60,075 nt of DNA, from positions 1 to 60,075 of IMG/VR virus record IMGVR_UViG_3300009508_000005; one strand, given 5' to 3'. The notes beneath the pieces were generated by a model. It ran no database searches. It was not told the origin of the DNA and saw only the letters and a list, made by a program, of their open reading frames with translations. Each line of letters opens with the position of its first letter. The first letter of the stretch is position 1. Source of the DNA: a virus. Shown here one piece after another: positions 14,035 to 22,374 of this stretch. Made by a program: the position numbers and the translations under genes.

Positions 14035-14364
14035 GTGGAAGAGCAAACGATAGAACTAGCAACCGTAGTCCAGAACTGGCACAAAAAACGCATGGACCAG
14101 CTGGAAGTCCTGCGCGGTGTGGAGGAAGGAACTGAACTCCGTTTCGACGCAGGGAGCACCGATGTGCCTCCGCTGTCGGGTCGGGAAGCAGATCTGTTCC
14201 GACTCGGGATGATCACCGGTATGGATATGTTCAAAGCGCTGCCGTTCACCTTGGAGCGCAATGAGACCGACGATGACGATGATCTCGACGATGATCTCGA
14301 CGATGACGATGATCTCGACGATGATCTCGACGATGACGCGCTTGAAGACGAAACGCACGGCTGA
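14035..14364 (+). CDS. Protein with Asp-rich repeat tail (109 residues, GTG start)
   Basis: GTG at 14035 follows the protease stop directly. Residues 1-75 are mixed (EEQTIELATVVQNWHKKRMD onward). The C-terminal ~34 residues are almost only Asp with Leu, built from units such as DDDDDLDDDL. The DNA there is a tandem repeat of GACGATGATCTC-type units (14274-14338). Such tails can mimic DNA phosphates or bind basic host proteins. The repeat DNA could change length by slippage. Confidence 0.75.
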   Translation: MEEQTIELATVVQNWHKKRMDQLEVLRGVEEGTELRFDAGSTDVPPLSGREADLFRLGMITGMDMFKALPFTLERNETDDDDDLDDDLDDDDDLDDDLDDDALEDETHG

Positions 14365-14410
14365 TATGATCAGTCGCGGCTTGCCCTCCGACACGGACAT
14401 CAGGGGGTAG

Positions 14411-14537
14411 GCTGCATTGCAAAGACCCGACGGGGGACGCCCCGAAATGCGTGAGCGCGGCGGCTCAGCGACTCGCTCGAAAGGCAGGTATCGTGGGTTC
14501 GATTCCCACCACGCACCTCGGGTCTTTGCAATGCAGC
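14411..14537. repeat. 20-bp perfect inverted repeat enclosing a tRNA-like sequence
   Basis: Bases 14411-14430 (GCTGCATTGCAAAGACCCGA) are exactly the reverse complement of 14518-14537. The 87-base interior contains a GGGG/CCCC mini-hairpin and the tRNA-like fold. It lies in an intergenic stretch of the rightward operon. In RNA the whole element would fold into one long stem capped by the tRNA-like part. Confidence 0.85.
14447..14516 (+). tRNA. Candidate tRNA or degenerate tRNA-like element
   Basis: A near-standard T-arm is visible: GTGGG TTCGATT CCCAC (14493-14509). It is followed by CACGCAC (14510-14516), which pairs with ATGCGTG (14447-14453) at six of seven positions. A three-pair D-stem CGC/GCG (14456-14458 with 14468-14470) fits with a loop containing GG. 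The anticodon arm is poor: CTCGC/GCAGG has one mismatch and one G-U pair, and position 33 is C rather than U. The anticodon (GAA in this fold) is therefore uncertain, and no CCA is encoded. It may be a decayed tRNA, a tRNA mimic or an RNA-processing signal. Confidence 0.4.
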
Positions 14538-14571
14538 ACGCAGTGAAATTGGTTGCCGAGGGAAATCAGTA

Positions 14572-14739
14572 GTGAACGGCAAGGTGCGCACCAAGCCGCT
14601 AGCGAAACAAAGTACTTGGGGCAGGCTGCGCAACTACCGGACTCGACGCGAGTACGCCAATTGGGTCAATGAAAACAGTACCGGACCCGGTAGATGCCGC
14701 TGGATCATACCCAGCACCAATTTCACTGCGCCCCGCTAG
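14572..14739 (+). CDS. Small basic protein (55 residues, GTG start)
   Basis: GTG at 14572 with GAGGG about ten bases before. It begins VNGKVRTKPLAKQSTWGRLR and has RRxYANWVNEN and a C-terminal RCRWIIPSTNF. The strongly basic start suggests nucleic-acid binding, but no family was recognised. Confidence 0.5.
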   Translation: MNGKVRTKPLAKQSTWGRLRNYRTRREYANWVNENSTGPGRCRWIIPSTNFTAPR

Positions 14740-14747
14740 AAAGGCAC

Positions 14748-14831
14748 ATGGGAATCCCCACCTACCCACCTCCGCTTGACCCCCTGTTGCAAACGCTCTA
14801 CTCTTCGTGCTACACGGGCGACGCCCGCTGA
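14748..14831 (+). CDS. Possible 27-residue peptide
   Basis: ATG at 14748 after AAAGG; the peptide starts MGIPTYPPPLDPLLQTLYSS. It fills the space between two other small reading frames on the same strand. Length alone makes it weak. Confidence 0.3.
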   Translation: MGIPTYPPPLDPLLQTLYSSCYTGDAR

Positions 14832-14861
14832 TCCCTGAAATCATGCACGAGGTACTACCCC

Positions 14862-14993
14862 ATGGCACTAGCGACCGATAAGTACACCCAGACCGAAACG
14901 CGTGAGAACCAAGCGCGCAAACTCAACAAGCTGCTGGAGTACATCGAGGCGCTGGAAGCGCGCATCAAAGTCCTCGAAGACGCGGCTGCTTAA
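14862..14993 (+). CDS. Small coiled-coil protein (43 residues)
   Basis: ATG at 14862 with GAGG upstream. After MALATDKYTQTE the sequence is a heptad-like helix (LNKLLEYIEALEARIKVLED). Short coiled-coil proteins upstream of tail fibre genes are common in phages, but the role is unknown. Confidence 0.6.
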   Translation: MALATDKYTQTETRENQARKLNKLLEYIEALEARIKVLEDAAA

Positions 14994-15023
14994 TACCCCC
15001 GAAACTGCTTACGAGGTGTAACT

Positions 15024-17282
15024 ATGCTGGGTACGATCAACCCGCAGACAGCGCGTCTGCACACTCCGACGGTTGTGTACCCAGGCAGGGACCACGTCAC
15101 CACGGTGCAGGTATCCCGGTTCGATGGCCGGCGTTACCTGCCCGTGAACTTCGACGACCTCACCCGCGTAGTACTGTCGTTCTACCAACTGGACGACGTC
15201 ATACTGTTTGACTCCGCCACCACGGCGGACGTATTCAGCTGGGCAGGGGATACGATCGAGATTGATCTGACCCTGTTCGCCATGCCGGCATCGGTACTCC
15301 GGTGCCAGATCCTGCTGTACGACGCGGAGCACGAGCGCGGCCAAGTGCTTGTCGACGACATCGACACCGTACTGGAGTTCGACTTCCGCGACATCGTGGT
15401 CTCGGGAACTCTGGCGCCTCCTGTGGGTACCCCGGCTACTCTCGCTGATTTGCAAGCGGCTATGGACGCTCACGTCGCTGAGGCGGATCCGCACACCCAG
15501 TACCTGAACAAGACCCGTGGCGACCTACTGTATGACCCACTGGGGAGTGCTGCGACTGCCGCAGGCGCGGCTGTAAGCGCCCACGTGGATGCGACCGACC
15601 CGCATACCCAGTACCTGAACGAGACGCGGGGCGACAGCCGGTACGTGGCGCTGGAACCGGGCAAAGGACTGTCGGCTAACGACTTCACGGACGGTCTGAA
15701 AGACAAGCTCGACGAGGTAGCAGATGGCGCGACAGCTAATCAGGCCGACGCCTACCTGCTAGCTCGTGGAAACCACACCGGTACCCAGCTCGCAGCCACT
15801 ATCAGCGACTTCGACTCCGCAGCGGAAGCAGCGGCCCCGGTGCAAAGCGTGCAGGGCAGAGCAGGCGCCGTAGTTATTACAGCTGCCGATCTGAGCCTGG
15901 AAGAGGTAGATAACACCAGCGATGCAGATAAGCCACTGAGTGACGCGGCAGTGGCTGCGCTTAATCTCAAGCTGAACGCTTCGCTAAAAGGCGCAGACAA
16001 TGGCCTTGCTGAGCTGGATAACGACGGCAAGGTTCCGCTAAGCCAGATCAGCGACGCAGTGCTTGGGCAGCTGAGCTATCAGGGGTTGTGGAACGCGAGC
16101 ACCAACACGCCAACACTGCCAAGCACTCCAGCCCAAAAGGGCGATTACTACATTGCCAGCGTCGCCGGCACTCAGTTCGGTATTGAGTTTGATGTTGGCG
16201 ACTGGCTGGTATCTGACGGCGCGGCTTGGGGTAAGGTAGACAACACCGACGCGGTGGCCTCGGTCAACGGCAAGAAAGGCGCTGTCACAATTACCAAGGC
16301 TGATGTTGCGCTGGGTAATGCCGACAATACCGCGGACGCCGATAAGCCGGTTAGCGGCCCGCAGCTTACAGCGCTTAATCTAAAAGCCGACAAGACCGAT
16401 GCCCGGTTCACTGACGCCCGCGAATGGACTGCAACCGAAGTGCCACAACTGGAAGCCGAAACAGGCGAGGCGACTACCGCGCGCAAGTGGACTTCGCTGC
16501 GCGTGCGGCAGGCGACCACGGCTTGGTGGGCTGGGCTAGGCACTTCATTCGGCAGAGGCTTTGTGAGTCTTGTAGACGCGGCGGCGGCGCGGGTGAAGCT
16601 GGGGCTTGGTACATTCGCTACGGCGAACTACGACACAGCTCCTTTCTCAAATCTTATGCCTGATAGCGGGCGATTTGCCGGGAAGATGAACCCGCTATCA
16701 CTAACAGTCGGGGCGTTTCAATCATCCCCGTTGTTGCCCGGATTAAATGGGGGCACGCACGCTAGCGGCGGCAAGTTCGCGCACGGCGCGGGTGGAAGTA
16801 CAGAGGCCGTTACTAGCTTACTTGCGGCTATGGGTCGAGCCGGGGCTATTTATGGAGTGGAGTTTTATGTTGATGAGTTCACCTGCGGCTCTGGTACAGC
16901 CAACCCGAGTGTTGGTTTAGATGGTGTCACACGGTATTACGCAGTAACTGATACATCCGGGCGAGCTATGTTCCAAGCGAAAGGTAAGAGCACGTTTGCG
17001 ACTTGGCTAAGAGTCGCCGAGGGAAGTATGCATTCCCGGGCGGATGGGCAAATAAAGAATGGAGTGCCCATTCCCAGCTCGACTGCATTTACTCCGGCAG
17101 ACGGGTGGTTCCATTTCCGGACAGTTCAGACGTCTACAACGGGGTACGCGACAAATAATCCGGGGTTCGCAGGGTTGCCAGGGACAAAGATTCAGATGGC
17201 ATGTTCCGGCTTTTTCGGTGGGATTGTCGATACCGGCATTCATGCGTCGCCACTAGCCGCAAACAACGAATTGATGGGGTAA
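15024..17282 (+). CDS. Tail fibre (752 residues)
   Basis: Start ATG 15024 with GAGGTG upstream. The first ~130 residues are a beta-rich domain probably binding the virion. Then come two copies of a HVA/DATDPHTQYLN module (about residues 150-205), typical of fibre shafts. Repeated segments such as VDNTSDADKPLSDAAVAALN and ADNTADADKPVSGPQL follow, again separated by VQGRAGAVVITAADLSL-type strands. The C-terminal ~200 residues are Gly/Ser/aromatic-rich and would form the receptor-binding tip. It is followed by its likely assembly chaperone. This is one of two candidate host-recognition loci; the other is at 42.8-43.9 kb. Confidence 0.85.
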   Translation: MLGTINPQTARLHTPTVVYPGRDHVTTVQVSRFDGRRYLPVNFDDLTRVVLSFYQLDDVILFDSATTADVFSWAGDTIEIDLTLFAMPASVLRCQILLYDAEHERGQVLVDDIDTVLEFDFRDIVVSGTLAPPVGTPATLADLQAAMDAHVAEADPHTQYLNKTRGDLLYDPLGSAATAAGAAVSAHVDATDPHTQYLNETRGDSRYVALEPGKGLSANDFTDGLKDKLDEVADGATANQADAYLLARGNHTGTQLAATISDFDSAAEAAAPVQSVQGRAGAVVITAADLSLEEVDNTSDADKPLSDAAVAALNLKLNASLKGADNGLAELDNDGKVPLSQISDAVLGQLSYQGLWNASTNTPTLPSTPAQKGDYYIASVAGTQFGIEFDVGDWLVSDGAAWGKVDNTDAVASVNGKKGAVTITKADVALGNADNTADADKPVSGPQLTALNLKADKTDARFTDAREWTATEVPQLEAETGEATTARKWTSLRVRQATTAWWAGLGTSFGRGFVSLVDAAAARVKLGLGTFATANYDTAPFSNLMPDSGRFAGKMNPLSLTVGAFQSSPLLPGLNGGTHASGGKFAHGAGGSTEAVTSLLAAMGRAGAIYGVEFYVDEFTCGSGTANPSVGLDGVTRYYAVTDTSGRAMFQAKGKSTFATWLRVAEGSMHSRADGQIKNGVPIPSSTAFTPADGWFHFRTVQTSTTGYATNNPGFAGLPGTKIQMACSGFFGGIVDTGIHASPLAANNELMG

Positions 17283-17285
17283 TCC

Positions 17286-17660
17286 ATGAGAATACTTAGA
17301 GACGGCGCGTACTTTTCAGAAGTCGGTGATATTCATTTGGTAGCAGTTGCCATGGGCGAGGATGTCTCACGCTACAGCTTTCATCCAGACGATCTTGCAG
17401 CGCAACAACGCAGTGAGTTCAAGGATTCACGCGCGGCACTCGTCGCTGCTATTACTGTAACAACAGCCGCAGGCAATACGTTCGATGGCGACGAGCGGTC
17501 ACAGGAACGAATGGCCCGCAGCATCACGGCGCTGGATGAGCGTGAAACAGTTCTGTGGGTGTTACACGACAACAGCGTGATCGATGCAAGCCGTGACGAG
17601 CTGCGCGAAGCGTTGCGTTTGGCTAGGGCTGCTCAGGCTGCGCTATGGGTACAAGGGTAG
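17286..17660 (+). CDS. Tail fibre assembly chaperone, DUF4376-like (124 residues)
   Basis: The C-terminal half contains AITVTTAAGNTFDGDERSQE, RMARSITAL and a helix DASRDELREALRLARAAQAA. This is the pattern of DUF4376 proteins that accompany phage tail fibres. It starts three bases after the fibre stop. Probably needed for folding or trimerising the fibre; not a virion component itself in known cases. Confidence 0.75.
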   Translation: MRILRDGAYFSEVGDIHLVAVAMGEDVSRYSFHPDDLAAQQRSEFKDSRAALVAAITVTTAAGNTFDGDERSQERMARSITALDERETVLWVLHDNSVIDASRDELREALRLARAAQAALWVQG

Positions 17661-17719
17661 GGATGCCGGTACTGCAAACTTCACCGGCCATATAACTAGG
17701 ATTTTCAGGGCGAGGCCAC

Positions 17720-18130
17720 ATGAAATATTACAGCGTGAAATACAAGTCAGGCCGCAGTCACCCCGGCACACAGGAGTTCTGGAAAATCACTATCGACTCT
17801 AAGCATGAAGGCGATTTGGGTTTGCTGGAGCACGAGAAATTGCACGTTCAAAACTGGTACGCAGTGACGATACTGTGTTGGCTTATCACCGGCGCGCTGG
17901 CCTATTGGGTAGCACCCATTATTGGCTGGCTGGCCGTGCTCGCACCCTTTGCCAAAAAGGCGCTGTACCGAACCAAGTGGTATCGCGTGTGGGCTGAGTT
18001 GCGCAGCTACAAGGCGCAGCTCAAGGTTGGTGTTGGTCCCGGTCTCCCTTATGGAAGCAACGAGTTCGCTGTACAAGCAATGACCGGCCACGGCATGGAC
18101 GAAGACGACGCGCGCAAGGCACTGGAGTAA
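17720..18130 (+). CDS. Membrane protein with HExxH motif (136 residues)
   Basis: After MKYYSVKYKSGRSHPG the protein has HEKLHVQNW, a zinc-metallopeptidase HExxH motif, at about residues 42-46. Two hydrophobic segments follow (VTILCWLITGALAYWVAPII and GWLAVLAPFA), then a soluble C-terminal region (EFAVQAMTGHGMDEDDARKA). Small phage proteins of this shape are often found near terminase genes, but I know no proven role. A membrane-bound protease or a metal-binding relic are both possible. Confidence 0.6.
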   Translation: MKYYSVKYKSGRSHPGTQEFWKITIDSKHEGDLGLLEHEKLHVQNWYAVTILCWLITGALAYWVAPIIGWLAVLAPFAKKALYRTKWYRVWAELRSYKAQLKVGVGPGLPYGSNEFAVQAMTGHGMDEDDARKALE

Positions 18131-18133
18131 AGT

Positions 18134-18676
18134 ATGGACCCCTTCGCTTGGAACGAACCGGAAGAGCCGCGAGCAATGCGCGAGCCCGTCTTCGATGGAA
18201 CAGACCCACTCGCCATAGTTCGTAGTATCCCCGCGCACGTCCCACTGTCTCCGGTGAGCGCGGCTAAGCGCCCCGAGTGGGATATGCGGTTGGTCATCGA
18301 CTATGTGCTGGGTGCGAGCAAGGAGGCTATCTGCGAAGAGTATGGCCTGATGCCGCACCACTACGACCGGATCGAGCAGGACATTGGGTTCCTCGGCAAA
18401 GTCGCCGCGTTGAAAAAGGAGCTTGAGAAGGATGGGGCGACGTTCACACTCAAGGCAAAAATCCAAGCGGAGTCCCTGATTGACGTGTCGTACAAGATGG
18501 CGACGGACCCGAACACCGACGACCGCGTGCGGGCCAAACTGATCGGTGACACGGTCCGATGGGCCGGTCTCGACAAGACGGGCGCGTCCGTTGACTCCAC
18601 CGGGGGGTTCTCAATCAGCATTAACCTGGGCGGTCATCGCGGCAACGTCATCGACGGGGAGTCGCACGAACTATGA
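18134..18676 (+). CDS. Small terminase subunit (180 residues)
   Basis: It sits directly before, and overlaps by four bases (ATGA), the large terminase. The segment ASKEAICEEYGLMPHHYDRI looks like a helix-turn-helix for recognising the packaging site. Next comes a long charged helix (LGKVAALKKELEKDGATFTL) suitable for ring assembly, then a C-terminal tail FSISINLGGHRGN that resembles the TerS segment contacting TerL. Identity rests on position plus these features. Confidence 0.75.
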   Translation: MDPFAWNEPEEPRAMREPVFDGTDPLAIVRSIPAHVPLSPVSAAKRPEWDMRLVIDYVLGASKEAICEEYGLMPHHYDRIEQDIGFLGKVAALKKELEKDGATFTLKAKIQAESLIDVSYKMATDPNTDDRVRAKLIGDTVRWAGLDKTGASVDSTGGFSISINLGGHRGNVIDGESHEL

Positions 18677-20106
18677 GCGTAAACTACACGCCTACCCCCT
18701 CCGGGGCCGCACTGATCACGAGCGAGAAAAAGTACTCGTTCATCATCGGACCCGTTGGTAGCGGCAAATCAGTGGCGTGCCTGTTCAAGATCCTGTACCA
18801 CGCGAAGCGGCAGGTACCCAACCCCGAAGACGGCATCCGGTACACACGGTTCGTGGTCGTGCGTAACACTAACCGGGATCTACAGGACACCACGCTAAAG
18901 TCGTTCTTCCAGTGGTTCCCACCGGGCAAGGCGGGGGAGTGGAAGGCTACCCCGAAGAACTTTATATTTCGGTACGACGACGTGCACTGCGAAGTCATGT
19001 TCCGCCCACTGGACACCCCAGAAGACGTTTCCAGCGTTCTATCCCTGGAGATTACGGGGGCGATGATCGACGAGTTCGTTGAGATCCCACGGGAGATTAT
19101 CGACGCCCTGCAGTCCCGCTGTGGGCGGTACCCATCCAAGAAGGAAGGCGGCTGCACGTGGAAGGGGATGTGGGGCGCGTCCAACCCTGGGGTCGAGGAC
19201 TCCTGGTGGTACGACTGGCTGAACTTTGAGTGGCCCGAGGAAGAGGGCGGCATCGTCGCACAGCAGCGTGTCCTGAATTACTTTCTACAGCCCAGCGGGT
19301 TTTCCCCCGATGCAGAGAACTTGGAGAACCTACCTCCGTACACCAAGGACAGCAACGAGTACTACATCGAGCTGGCCGACGGCAAGACTGAGTCGTGGAT
19401 CAAACAGTTCATTGAGGTCGAGTGGGGCTATAGTCAGCGGGGCAAACCCGTGTACAAGACGTTCAAAAAAGCAATGCATGTGGCCACTGGTCCGCTCCGG
19501 TACAACCCGAACCTGCCTATCATCATGGGATTCGACGCAGGGTTGACCCCCGCCGCCGTGTTCACACAGCAGGACAGCTTCGGTCGCGTGCTAATCCTGG
19601 CGGAGATAATTTCCGAGGGCATGGGCGCCAAGCGGTTCTGCCGTGAGAAGGTCAAACCGCTGATCAATAGGATGTTTCCTGGGTGCCGCCTGATGGTCGC
19701 AGCTGACCCCGCCACCAAGCAGCGCGCGCAGACCGACGAGAAGACGGTCGCTAAGGTGCTTGAGGAAGAACTGGGCGTGAAGGTACAGCCCGCGAGAAGC
19801 AACGACTTGGCCTCACGGTTGGGCGCGGTGGAAGACCGCCTGATGTTGCTGACCGAGGCTGGCCCTGCGCTCCTGGTGGACCCGTCGTGCAAATATGCGA
19901 TCCAAGGGTTCGTCTCCGCGTACCGATATGCGATCAACAAGAAGGGTGCGGTAGCCGACACGCCCGAGAAGTCGCACCCCCATTCAGACCTTGCGGACAG
20001 TATTCAGTACGCTTGCATGGCGCACAACGAGGGCGTCGCCCGCGACGCCCGTGCTAGAAAGTTTGCTAATCATCCGGTACAGTCACGCAACACATACGTC
20101 TACTAG
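18673..20106 (+). CDS. Terminase large subunit (477 residues)
   Basis: Walker A GPVGSGKS lies at residues 26-33. The Walker B-like segment EITGAMIDEFVEI is near residue 135, and the coupling region with GASNPG follows. The C-terminal RNase H-like nuclease has IIMGFDAGLTPAA (first Asp), LMVAADPATKQR and HPHSDLADSIQYA (last acidic pair). It cuts concatemeric DNA and drives packaging through the portal encoded next. The start ATG overlaps the small subunit's stop. The length is usual for podovirus terminases. Confidence 0.92.
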   Translation: MSVNYTPTPSGAALITSEKKYSFIIGPVGSGKSVACLFKILYHAKRQVPNPEDGIRYTRFVVVRNTNRDLQDTTLKSFFQWFPPGKAGEWKATPKNFIFRYDDVHCEVMFRPLDTPEDVSSVLSLEITGAMIDEFVEIPREIIDALQSRCGRYPSKKEGGCTWKGMWGASNPGVEDSWWYDWLNFEWPEEEGGIVAQQRVLNYFLQPSGFSPDAENLENLPPYTKDSNEYYIELADGKTESWIKQFIEVEWGYSQRGKPVYKTFKKAMHVATGPLRYNPNLPIIMGFDAGLTPAAVFTQQDSFGRVLILAEIISEGMGAKRFCREKVKPLINRMFPGCRLMVAADPATKQRAQTDEKTVAKVLEEELGVKVQPARSNDLASRLGAVEDRLMLLTEAGPALLVDPSCKYAIQGFVSAYRYAINKKGAVADTPEKSHPHSDLADSIQYACMAHNEGVARDARARKFANHPVQSRNTYVY

Positions 20107-20117
20107 GGCACAGCACA

Positions 20118-22220
20118 ATGGCCGACGAAGGTACTAAGTTAGATATAGACAAGACTCGGCTCGTTGCGCTGGGCAAGACGTTGAAATCAAGATACTCCGA
20201 GTACGAGAAGGCGCGCGCGTCGCTAGAGCAGCAGTGGATAAAGAATTCTCGCCAGTACAAGGGGGAGTACGACCCGTCCGTACTGGAGGGGTTGAATACG
20301 GACCAGTCTCGGGCGTACCCGAAAATCACGCGAGTGAAAGTGCGCAGCTTGGTAGCAAGACTGCACGCCATGCTGTTCCCTGCCGGGGAGAAAAACTGGG
20401 GCGTCGAGTCGTCCCCCCGCCCGAAGTTACCTCTGGACCAGCTGACTAAGTTGGTCGAGCAGTGGCAGATGGAAAACCCGGAAGGGACCACCACACAGGA
20501 AGACATGGACCTCCTGGTTAAGAAGTTCGCGCTGGAGACCGCCGACAGGATGGAGAGCGTGATCGACGATCAGCTCTGCGACACGTCGGACGAAACCTCT
20601 GTGGACTACTCGATGAACGCGCGCAGCGTGATCTACTCCAGCGTACTGCAGGGGTGCGGCGTACTTAAAGGGCCGATGACCGTGGCCGACGCAGGTGGCG
20701 TTGTACGGGTCGAAAATGGCGTCCCCTCGGTTATCGACGTCGAGACTTACCGCCCCTACTTCGAGTGGGTATCCCTGTGGGACTACTACCCGGATCTGTC
20801 CGCGAAGACGTTCAAGGGCATGGAAGGTCAGTTCCAGCGCCACGTTTACACTAGGTCGCAGGTGTCCGCTTTGGCGGAACGCGATGACTACATGGGGGAC
20901 GAGATAACCCAGTACCTAACGGACCACACGGAAGGCAACTACCGGAAGCGGGATTATGAGACCCAGCTGGATACCATGGCTGCGGAGAAGTCCCAGACCC
21001 AACCCGCTGAGAACCGGAAGTTGGAGCTGATGGAATACTGGGGCGATGTCCTCGGGGCCGATCTTCGGGCCTGCGGGCAGGAAGTAAAAGACTCAGACCT
21101 CAGCAAGACATTGACCGCGTGTATCTGGATCATTGACGACGTCGTTGTCAAGGCTGCTGTTTCCCCGTTCGGGCGTCAGTTCTCCATGTATCACCAGTTC
21201 GTATTCGAGGAAGACGAGATCAGCCTGACGGGCAGTGGGCTCCCGCTGATCATGCGAGACAGCCAGATGGGGGTATCCACATTCACGCGTATGCTGGTGG
21301 ACAACGCTGCGTCGGTCTGCGGGCCGAACGTGGAGGTCGATGTAGAGCAGCTGTCCTCGAACGACACGGACCTAGTTATTCGCCCGTTCAAGGTGTGGCG
21401 CAAGGACAACGCATCGCCCACTGGGGGTAACGCGGTGATACCGGTGAAGTTTGACGCCCACATGAATGAGCTGCAGTCCGCTATCCAGATGTTCCGCGAG
21501 TTGGCCGACACGGAAACATTCGTGAACCCCATGACCGGCGGGGACATGGAGAACATGCCGTCCGAGGCGCTGCGCACGCAGGGCAACATGTCGATGGCGA
21601 TGGGTAGCGCCGCACTCCCGTTCAAGGACGTGGTGCGCAACTTCGACAAGTTCACCAGCAGCGTGATCAGCTCGTTGGTGCAGTGGAACCTGGAGTACCA
21701 CGAGGACCGCGACCAGCTGCAGGGCGATTTACGCCCCGTGGCTAAAGGCGCCAGCAGCCTGATGGCGAAAGAGATCCGCGCGTTTACGCTGGACAACCTA
21801 TCCGCCACGTTGACCCCGGAAGACCGGGTGTATATCAACGAGGAAGAACTACTGAAAGAGCGACTGGCCTCACGTGACCTGCCACTGGCTAAGCTGCTGG
21901 CGGCACCAGACGAGGTCAAGCGCCGCAAGGAAGCCAACGCACAGCAGGCCCAGAAGCAGACAGAGCAGAACGACGCGATGTTCCAGGCCGAGCTGAAAAC
22001 ACTAATGACCGAGGCGCTGAAAGACACGGTCCAAGCCCAGAAGAACCTCGGGGCTATGGACGCGGACATCGCTAAGGTGTTCTTGGACGCCGTAGAGCAA
22101 GGGGTAGACATTGACGCACTCAAGCAAGCAGTCACAATGGCTGCAGGTCAAAGAGCTGCTGCGCCTGGAAACGGCGCTGGCAGCGGCACTGGAGAAAGCC
22201 CTGACGTCGGAGCTGCGTAG
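20118..22220 (+). CDS. Portal (head-tail connector) protein (700 residues)
   Basis: It follows the terminase by 11 bases. The N-terminal region (LKSRYSEYEKARASLEQQWI, then KVRSLVARLHAMLFPAGEKN) is the usual opening of podovirus portals. The central YRPYFEWVSLWDYYPDLSA and helical stem fit, and a long Gln/Ala/Glu-rich helix near the C-terminus (EANAQQAQKQTEQNDAMFQA) would form the barrel. Twelve copies should form the DNA-entry vertex. Its last ~110 bases overlap the next gene. Confidence 0.88.
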   Translation: MADEGTKLDIDKTRLVALGKTLKSRYSEYEKARASLEQQWIKNSRQYKGEYDPSVLEGLNTDQSRAYPKITRVKVRSLVARLHAMLFPAGEKNWGVESSPRPKLPLDQLTKLVEQWQMENPEGTTTQEDMDLLVKKFALETADRMESVIDDQLCDTSDETSVDYSMNARSVIYSSVLQGCGVLKGPMTVADAGGVVRVENGVPSVIDVETYRPYFEWVSLWDYYPDLSAKTFKGMEGQFQRHVYTRSQVSALAERDDYMGDEITQYLTDHTEGNYRKRDYETQLDTMAAEKSQTQPAENRKLELMEYWGDVLGADLRACGQEVKDSDLSKTLTACIWIIDDVVVKAAVSPFGRQFSMYHQFVFEEDEISLTGSGLPLIMRDSQMGVSTFTRMLVDNAASVCGPNVEVDVEQLSSNDTDLVIRPFKVWRKDNASPTGGNAVIPVKFDAHMNELQSAIQMFRELADTETFVNPMTGGDMENMPSEALRTQGNMSMAMGSAALPFKDVVRNFDKFTSSVISSLVQWNLEYHEDRDQLQGDLRPVAKGASSLMAKEIRAFTLDNLSATLTPEDRVYINEEELLKERLASRDLPLAKLLAAPDEVKRRKEANAQQAQKQTEQNDAMFQAELKTLMTEALKDTVQAQKNLGAMDADIAKVFLDAVEQGVDIDALKQAVTMAAGQRAAAPGNGAGSGTGESPDVGAA

Positions 22221-22353
22221 GGCGCTAAGCAACGTGGCGAAGGCTAACGATGTGGTAGAAGTTCGCCGCCACCAGGGAGAAGTCCGCGCACTGAATGCGG
22301 TGATGCGGGAGCTAGGGTGCAAAAAACAAGCCACTGAGCTTGACATTGAATAA
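22111..22353 (+). CDS. Small helical protein overlapping the portal gene (80 residues, TTG start)
   Basis: TTG at 22111 has AAGGGG eight bases before it. The protein is helical (LLRLETALAAALEKALTSEL) and ends MRELGCKKQATELDIE. The overlap with the portal is 110 bases in another frame; no later ATG is available. Small helical genes often lie between portal and scaffold in such phages. Unknown role. Confidence 0.6.
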   Translation: MTHSSKQSQWLQVKELLRLETALAAALEKALTSELRRALSNVAKANDVVEVRRHQGEVRALNAVMRELGCKKQATELDIE

Positions 22354-22374
22354 CGACACAGGTAAATAACCACC

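Noticed and set aside
14400-14633. 77-codon minus-strand frame over the tRNA-like element
   Set aside because: Its GGNRTHDT peptide is the antisense reading of a T-arm; opposite to local transcription.
21191-22135. 314-codon Ser-rich frame antisense to the portal gene
   Set aside because: Antisense shadow typical of high-GC coding; the portal is clearly the real gene.
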